From Euptelea pleiosperma (lineage: Eukaryota; Streptophyta; Magnoliopsida; Ranunculales; Eupteleaceae), in NCBI GenBank assembly GCA_035048495.1, contig CM068547.1:29333913-29397912 (forward strand): a DNA stretch of 64,000 nucleotides, given 5' to 3'. Position numbers and translations under genes: made by a program. Numbering within the stretch: the stretch's first letter is position 1; every line of letters begins with the position of its first letter. The notes below the pieces were generated by a model. That model was not told where the DNA came from. It searched no databases and was given only the letters and a program-made list of their open reading frames with translations. This document shows positions 57,876 to 64,000 of this stretch, piece by piece.

Positions 57876-60800
57876 TCAGAGTTTTGACATAACAGAGGCA
57901 GGCAAGTTGGATCTAACTGGGAACTTTAAATCTTCCCAACCCTCATCATCCACCTTGGTGAAATACTGATCCACCATCTCGTTGCTGATTAGCTCCAACC
58001 TAGAAGGCTCCCACTGCAAAAAACAGGAAAGAAAATTCCAATTGTTGAAAACCAAGTTTATGGCTTCTGCCAGGAATTGAGATTTAACAATCAATGAAGG
58101 GGGGGAACGAGAAAAAAGAACAGAATGCCCTGCAACCTTGGGGTTTTTGTCTTTATCCAACAGTATAGCCCTGCAACCCTGCAGATGGTTGGTTTTCAGA
58201 ATGATTTTCAAGAGACATGATAAAAGTAATTATGATAAGTTATAGAAACCTCAAAGAAATCCTTGCTGACTTCTTTTCGTAAGACATGACAGCACATTCT
58301 ATATTCCCGGATAAGGCACTGACCAACACCTTGCAGCCTTCCTTCTCTGAACTGGAATTGCACAACCAGAAGTAAACAAAACAAGTATGAAAGCTTCAAC
58401 TAGTTCCTTGGAGAAGTGATGCATTAAGCTTATCTTGAATAAAAGGATAATCATCAATCTACCCATAATGGTCAAATATGAAAAATTGGAGCATGACTTT
58501 CATATTTCTGATATCAAGTGAAGAGATCAGTTCTGCGAAGTACAGTTAAAGCAGATCGAATGAGATGCCAAAAGCAAACCCATGGTTAGTGCGGCCAACT
58601 GCTCAATATGAGAAAATAAAATGATAAAGAGAAGAAGAATGTGTTTTTCAGACACAAGAAAAAATAACCCACACCTTTGCTAGATTCAAACTCTTCATCT
58701 ATACTATTTGTGAAAATAGAATAGCTTCCCTTTATTTGAAAAATTAAGATCAATGAGTTCATATGAGATTTAACATTTTAAATACAAGTCACAATCTCAG
58801 CTTCAATTCTTTTATTGGCAGCCCATCCATGTTGAACACATGTTCCACATTTCACTGGTTCAAATGCCCCACAACTGGACTTTTTATCTTTTCTAATTTT
58901 TCAAATTGAAAAAGAAACACATTTTCATGAGGAGATTAAAATTTAACTAGAGAAAATAAAAGGCTAAAGGAAGGTCATTGTCATAGCAAAACATCCCATG
59001 AAGACTTCTAACAAGTAGGCACTGTCATGGGCACTATGTAGTGCATGGCTATACAGAATGTCCGACTCTCGGCTAAATCCCCATGGTGTTGCAATACTAC
59101 CTGAAGTGACTTCCAAACCAAGAATCCCAAAATTGAATTAAGAGTATTGAACATGTCAAAAGTCAAAAAATCAAATGTTACTGAATCCACGACAAATAGA
59201 TGCCAGGAAAAGAGATCCTGGATCTACAGAATCTGCAAGGAGAATAAGGCAGTATAGTTTTTATTCGGGTAATGGATCGAGAAGTTGTTGATGCACTGGA
59301 AAGCTCTTTTCCAAGATCTGCAGCAGCTATTTCTACGCTTGTTGCGAGCTTCTATTGTCTTAGGCCTCAAAAGAATGTTAGAAGCCCGAGTGTAGTGATG
59401 ATAACATTAGGGTATTTAGTCATTATTATTGATAAATTTATGTAATTTTTATCAACGGCTAAGATTAATTTCTTATCCCTAAGAGTTTGCGTTTAGGATT
59501 CATTTTCTTAGAAGGTAGCGTCTTGGGTCTGAGAACTTAAAACACAAAATGTCCATCCTTAAGCACTATATCTTGACACCTGTCTCATGTACAGTGGACC
59601 AGGACCCACCACTGTATAGACCCCACTATGAGATTTCCTGGGCCAATTAGCATGATCAGATTATTTTAACCATCTGATTTGTAAAAAATTTGGACTGTTT
59701 TTTAGAATTTTTTTTCCACCATCCAAAGAAATAGAGTTGAGATAAGGCTTATGATGGTGATGATTATGATGTCCAAAGAAATAGAGTTAAACTGAATGAT
59801 TTCCATAATCTGATCATATTAATTGTTGGCCATGTAGATCTTTTATATGCGATCCATTAAATGTTGGGTCTCGATCCTTGCATACTTGCATGCCAGCCAT
59901 TTGTCCACATGTTGTGCTCAAGGACGGTCATTGACGTGTACTCAGACTCTAGATTCCCTTGTTATAAATTGTTGTTATGAGAGTACTATAATAGATTATT
60001 TTTTAGATGTTGAATATAATTTTACCTTTCAGATTTTAGTTCCTCTGAGAGATTCAGGGTTTTTATTTGGAAACCTTTGGAGGAGTTTTGATCCTCCTCT
60101 GGTTTCGGTGATTGAAGTTCTCATTCTATAACTTTTGCCTACCATTCTTGTTGCATAGCAAGAATAATTTCCTTTAAATCACGTTGAAGATATTGAAGTT
60201 CCCTCTGCTCTTCTAGAGGTCCAAGCTATGATGCTAGAAGAGTTGCTTCAAACTTGAGAGGGTCTGATAAGAGAAGACGAAAAATTCTTGAAAACTTGAT
60301 AAGTGCACAAGCCTTTGCATCATTTGAATCTTTCAACCCATGGGGCAAGAAAAACAACTTCAAAGTAGCACCCCACTTGTCCCTAAAAATTTGCCAATTC
60401 ACCTCAAGCAAGGATTGCTTAATATGGTACTTCAAAATTTAAGGTATGTCCAAAGATGAGTGTTGATGTGCATCTGAAAAAAAAATAATTTCAAAAGATG
60501 GTCTTTGTTACCTAGCATTAGATTGCAAATCTGCAAACTTAATAATACCATTTATCCCAAAGGCACCCGTATCTTGTGTCCTCTTTCCTCTTCATAGTAA
60601 ATATTGTTAATTATAAGAAGAATCTTAAACTATCCAAGGTTTCAAACAGAAACTTTCAAGTACAGTTATAAGCTACTGGCTACTGGATCTGGTTGAAGTT
60701 TTCTTCTAATTCTTTTCTCATAAGAGCAGTCTCTACCCTAATACTTTTCTTGTGTCCTTTTTCCTCTTCATAGTAAATGTTGTAAATTATCAGAAGAATC

Positions 60801-63800
60801 TTGAACTATCCAAGGTTTCAAACAGAAACTTTCAAGTACAGTTATAAGCTACTGGATCTGGTTGAAGTTTTCTTCTCATTCTTTTCTCATAGCTTTTTCT
60901 TTTCTTGAAATGCCAAACCATATCATTTCAGTAAACAGGCCAAAACCTTGACAGATATAGAATCCATATCCCAAAGTTTGACTCATTTGGCCACTCTAAA
61001 TCAGGATGCAACTTATCCACACACTCTTCACCTCATATAATGCTCCCATTTTTTATTTTTGGGAGGAAACCAGGCTCACTGTAGTCAACTTCTCATTGTG
61101 ATTATTTTCACAATTTTCCACTGATTTAGTCCATTTTTCAAAAAGTTATCCTTTGTAATACAGAACCTTGCTACTGATAAATTCATATGTAAACTTTGGA
61201 TACATTAACATGATTGGTCTAACGAAAGAGTCATTGATACATTCATACCGATCTGAGAGAAATTTTAAGACTCATAGGAGATGCCTTCTTCAATGACTGA
61301 ATAGTTGCAGAGATCCAATCATCAGCCCTGTTTACAGCCTCCCTCTCCTACAATAACCAACATAAGATTCCACTCAAGTAAGAACTAGAAACTTTATTCA
61401 TGGCCAGGTATTATGTAATAGAACAAGTAAAAGAGAATAGCACAAAGATAAAGCCGTAAAAATCTAAAATTTCATGTATGAAAATCTAAAATGAGACAAA
61501 GCAAAACAAATTGTTTCATCATACGTAATCGATCTATTGTATCAACTTACAAGAGCACATAAAATTTCTTCAACTGTTCTTCTGGAGAAGCATCTGTCAA
61601 TAACATCTAGTCTGCAGCAAGGAAATTGTATAAGCATCCAGAAAATGTTGGGTGAGGTCACATTGATAAGTTGGCGTACATGAAAATTGTTTATAAACAT
61701 ATATTGATTAGTCGAATGACTTGCCCAATATGTGAGTAGGATACGATATCCAACACAGCCAAACTTTCAAAAATGAAGAGAGAAAAAATATTCGATTGCC
61801 TTTAATGAGAGTGATGCGGACGTCCAGCCGTACAGGGTTTACCAGAGACGCGGGAAGAAGAAGCAGTAGGCCCACTTGTCACTGTGGGATCTTAGCATGG
61901 ATTACTGTAGACCCGTGTGTGCATATGGCACATCACTGAAGACCCCTTACTGGGAAGATGTGCACATGGATGGATTTGGAACTTGATTGGAGCATCCTTG
62001 GATGACACCTTTTTTTAAGTTTCTTAGTATTTCATTTCATTTTATTTTGGACACCCACGATTGGGCATTAGAGGGGGACGATTTATATTTGGGACGTATG
62101 GGGTATTTTTATGTTTGTTAGACATTCTTGGGAATTTTGTTATATTTCTAGTATCTAATCTAGGCCATTGGTTACTTTCAATGGTTCGGATTAATCTTAG
62201 GGTTTAGAGAGTCCTTCAAATGCTTGTTTACACTCATTTGAAGAGGCTAATGAATATTGAGTCTCTTTTGAGCATTCTCCCTGAGATAGCATTGGTGTGA
62301 GGCCAAAGGTGTGGTTACTCGCGTGTTCTTCAGAGTTCAAATATTCTTCGTGATTCTTCGAGAACAAGTATGTGGGTTTTGAATTTTAGCAGCCGTAACC
62401 AATCTTTTCTTTAATCAATCACCAAAAATCCTGGATTTCATGGCCGATTCATAACTCGATCTGGATTTATGGAACCTTCATCCGTAAATCAGATCAGTAC
62501 CTGAATATTTGCCCAAACCCAAAAGCCAAACTCTCAATTGGGGAGAACTGAGATTCTGGCCAAACTAACGGTCAAAATCAACCCCAACTTGGATCGATTC
62601 TTCTTGGAGAAATAGTATATGGGGTGGTTACACCAGAAAGCCCAAATCACGGAGCAATCTCTATCGTCAGTTTGATCTCCTGTCCGATTGGACCCGATCT
62701 CTGTCCTGATTGCCCGGATTGCTTCATAAATTAGATCTGATGGTTATTTTTTGCTCTGATAATGTTTGTGAGCAATGATTAACTATTTTAAGGTTGTTGG
62801 AATCCATTTACTTGCCTTTGATCAAATTTGTGCCATGATCTGTGAACCTCATGCATTTTATACTTTATCGGTTAAACCCGTTGGGCCTTAAAATCTCTTA
62901 ATAATCCTGGATTAATTAATTATTGGATTGATTCCCTAGGCTAGTAGAAGCTAGACTTCCATAAACCTTCGCCTATTAATTTTATTAGGCTTGCACTGCG
63001 GCCTTTGATTTTTGCATGATGTTCAGCTAAATTATTATATTTGTTACTATTCTCAGCAATTTTATTTAATCTAAGTTTCATTAGTTAGGGTTATATCATT
63101 AGTCCTGCATCAGAGAGTGGAGCACACCATTCTAAGTTCATAAAATTTGTGAGACCATTTTCCTAAATTTGTTAATTAGCTTCTATTTTAAAAGAAAATA
63201 CTTGGTGCATAAACATACAAATTACTCTATGCCTATATATATATAGGTCAAGATCGGGGGACAACAATTTCATACAACGTTTTTGACAACAAGTCGGTGG
63301 GTCACCGCATACATGTCCCATCTATGAATGAATCTAGACATTAAGTCGGTGGGTCACCTCCAAGCCGTAGTTCAAAATCTTAAGCAGACCTGCTGAAAGT
63401 TTCTTCAGTGCAATGCCACTATTTTATGCATGTCAATCTACTTTCTAATAGATTGTCCACCATTATCCAAATGGTATTGATTAATATGTTCCACACCCAA
63501 ACCCTTGCAATGAAACTCAAATTCTAACTTCTGTCAGCAGTTGTACAACAAATAATGCATTGCAGTAACAACTGAAACATACAGAACCATTAATTCCATA
63601 AATCACATTCTTGATGCCACAGATACCCCATGGGTAGAAATACAGATGCAATTGACCTAAATACAACTTATAGGAGAGGAGACAAAGGTAATAACATACA
63701 CAATCTCCCACCAACTACCTGACTAAAAGAGCAAACTTACCTGTGATAAGAGCTCTTTTCTTTCAGAGGGGGTTGCTGTGAAAACTCATCAATAATTGTG

Positions 63801-63862
63801 GAGACAACAGCTGGATCAGTTGTATTCACCTTAAACAGTGCTTCTTCTAGCAATGGCAAGCT
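57876..63862 (-). CDS. CHY1: 3-hydroxyisobutyryl-CoA hydrolase (CHY1 type), copy B, last six exons
   Basis: Exons in gene order: 63862-63741, 61611-61551, 61347-61249, 58351-58250, 58178-58137, 58013-57876. Lengths (122, 61, 99, 102, 42, 138) and phases equal those of exons 9-14 of copy A, with intact GT-AG borders. Motifs include [83 protein letters not shown] and [18 protein letters not shown]. It ends VMSKL-stop; SKL is the strongest type of peroxisomal signal. The catalytic exons lie beyond base 64000. Copy B retains GCRA and AL.REA where copy A differs, so it is nearer the family consensus. The last exons of the two proteins differ at 10 of 45 positions. Introns are moderate in size except for solo LTR insertions. 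Confidence 0.93.
58352..59374. other. CHY1-B intron 11, ordinary sequence
   Basis: The part next to exon 12 (to 58470) matches copy A's intron up to the Copia-1 insertion point, although copy A lacks about 60 bp. The rest has no recognised repeat or exon. Confidence 0.45.
59375..60160. mobile_element. Possible solo LTR in CHY1-B intron 11
   Basis: TGTTAGAAGCCC begins at 59375 and TTGTTGCATAGCA ends at 60160, flanked by AGAA on both sides (59371-59374, 60161-60164). The 3' part ('gtttcggtgattgaagttct', 'gcctaccattcttgttgca') has the look of an LTR leader. The target duplication is only 4 bp and copy A has no clean empty site here, so this is tentative. Confidence 0.4.
60161..60571. other. CHY1-B intron 11, unidentified 210-bp minus-strand frame
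   Basis: A 69-codon minus-strand frame (60435-60226) reads SLLEVNWQIFRDKWGATLK. I do not recognise it, and copy A has no counterpart at the equivalent intron position. It may be a repeat fragment. Otherwise nothing is seen. Confidence 0.3.
60572..60891. repeat. Intronic tandem duplication of ~150 bp in CHY1-B
   Basis: Unit 1 (60572-60722) and unit 2 (60747-60891) share 'ttcctcttcatagtaaat', 'ccaaggtttcaaacagaaac' and 'tggttgaagttttcttct'. Copy A has this sequence once (about 21456-21605), so the duplication happened in copy B after the gene duplication. Confidence 0.85.
61812..63112. mobile_element. Solo LTR (probably Gypsy-type) in CHY1-B intron 9
   Basis: A 1301-bp insertion beginning TGATGCGGACG and ending GTCCTGCATCA (imperfect inverted ends, TG...CA) with perfect 5-bp target duplication GAGAG (61807-61811, 63113-63117). 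In copy A the same intron reads 'aataagagtggagcacac' without it (22446-22463), a paralogous empty site. Subtracting it makes the two introns nearly equal in length (832 and about 823 bp). LTR superfamily is inferred from length. Confidence 0.85.
63246..63295. mobile_element. Fragment of the GGGTCAGG...GGGGGACAA MITE family
   Basis: 'ggtcaagatcgggggacaac' with following 'acaacgtttttgacaac' resembles the end of the element at 43645-44028. Only one end is present. It lies just inside CHY1-B intron 9. Confidence 0.5.
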
Positions 63863-64000
63863 CTGTTCACTGATAGAATACAAATTAAAATAGCATTCAT
63901 GTGACACACATCCTTCCAAGATGAACATAAAAGTGACACCTTCACATGATCACCGATAGATATTGCATGGATAGTAAGTAGCAGTATAAAAAGCATCTTG

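Noticed and set aside
60226..60435. 69-codon minus-strand frame as a small gene
   Set aside because: Intronic, no start context or known domain, no counterpart in copy A; recorded only as unidentified sequence.

Overview
This is a window of plant nuclear DNA: AT-rich, introns with GT-AG borders, plant gene families (EYA-type phosphatase, LSD1-type zinc finger, PPR, peroxisomal CHY1-type hydrolase), and abundant Copia, LINE, hAT and MITE sequence. Large repeat-filled introns suggest a woody or early-diverging dicot or magnoliid genome; I cannot name the species.

Layout. (1) Bases 1-3942 hold the last two exons of an Eyes-absent-like (EYA) phosphatase gene on the + strand, its 2.9-kb intron carrying a Harbinger-type MITE and a LINE RNase H relic. 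(2) 3943-9480 is intergenic and full of MITEs, including an inverted pair of one MITE family enclosing two copies of another. (3) 9480-12643 is a complete LSD1-like zinc-finger gene (LOL1 type, 151 aa, five coding exons, + strand) with a G-run and an expanded row of splice acceptors in an intron. (4) 14239-16035 is a decayed PPR gene. (5) 16883-55798 on the - strand is a 14-exon 3-hydroxyisobutyryl-CoA hydrolase gene (CHY1 type). It spans 38.9 kb, yet all exons join in frame with GT-AG borders into 382 aa. (6) 56938 to the window end is a tandem second copy: a short PPR remnant followed by the last six exons of a second CHY1-type gene, which continues beyond base 64000.

The first CHY1 gene is about 97% intron, and its large introns are stacks of nested transposons: four Copia elements, a nearly complete 6.4-kb LINE with a 19-bp target duplication, several 5'-truncated LINEs, a TRIM element, a solo LTR split by a Copia element, and hAT-type elements with 8-bp target duplications. 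Removing the hAT insertions restores the host element's reading, and the CHY1 paralogue supplies empty sites for some insertions, so the order of events can be read.

I found no tRNA, rRNA, CRISPR array or other cassette-like system. The most notable content is the intact 39-kb gene, the tandem duplication with different peroxisomal tails (AKL and SKL), the nested transposon record, a MITE-derived in-frame upstream ATG, and the tandem splice acceptors of the LSD1-like gene.
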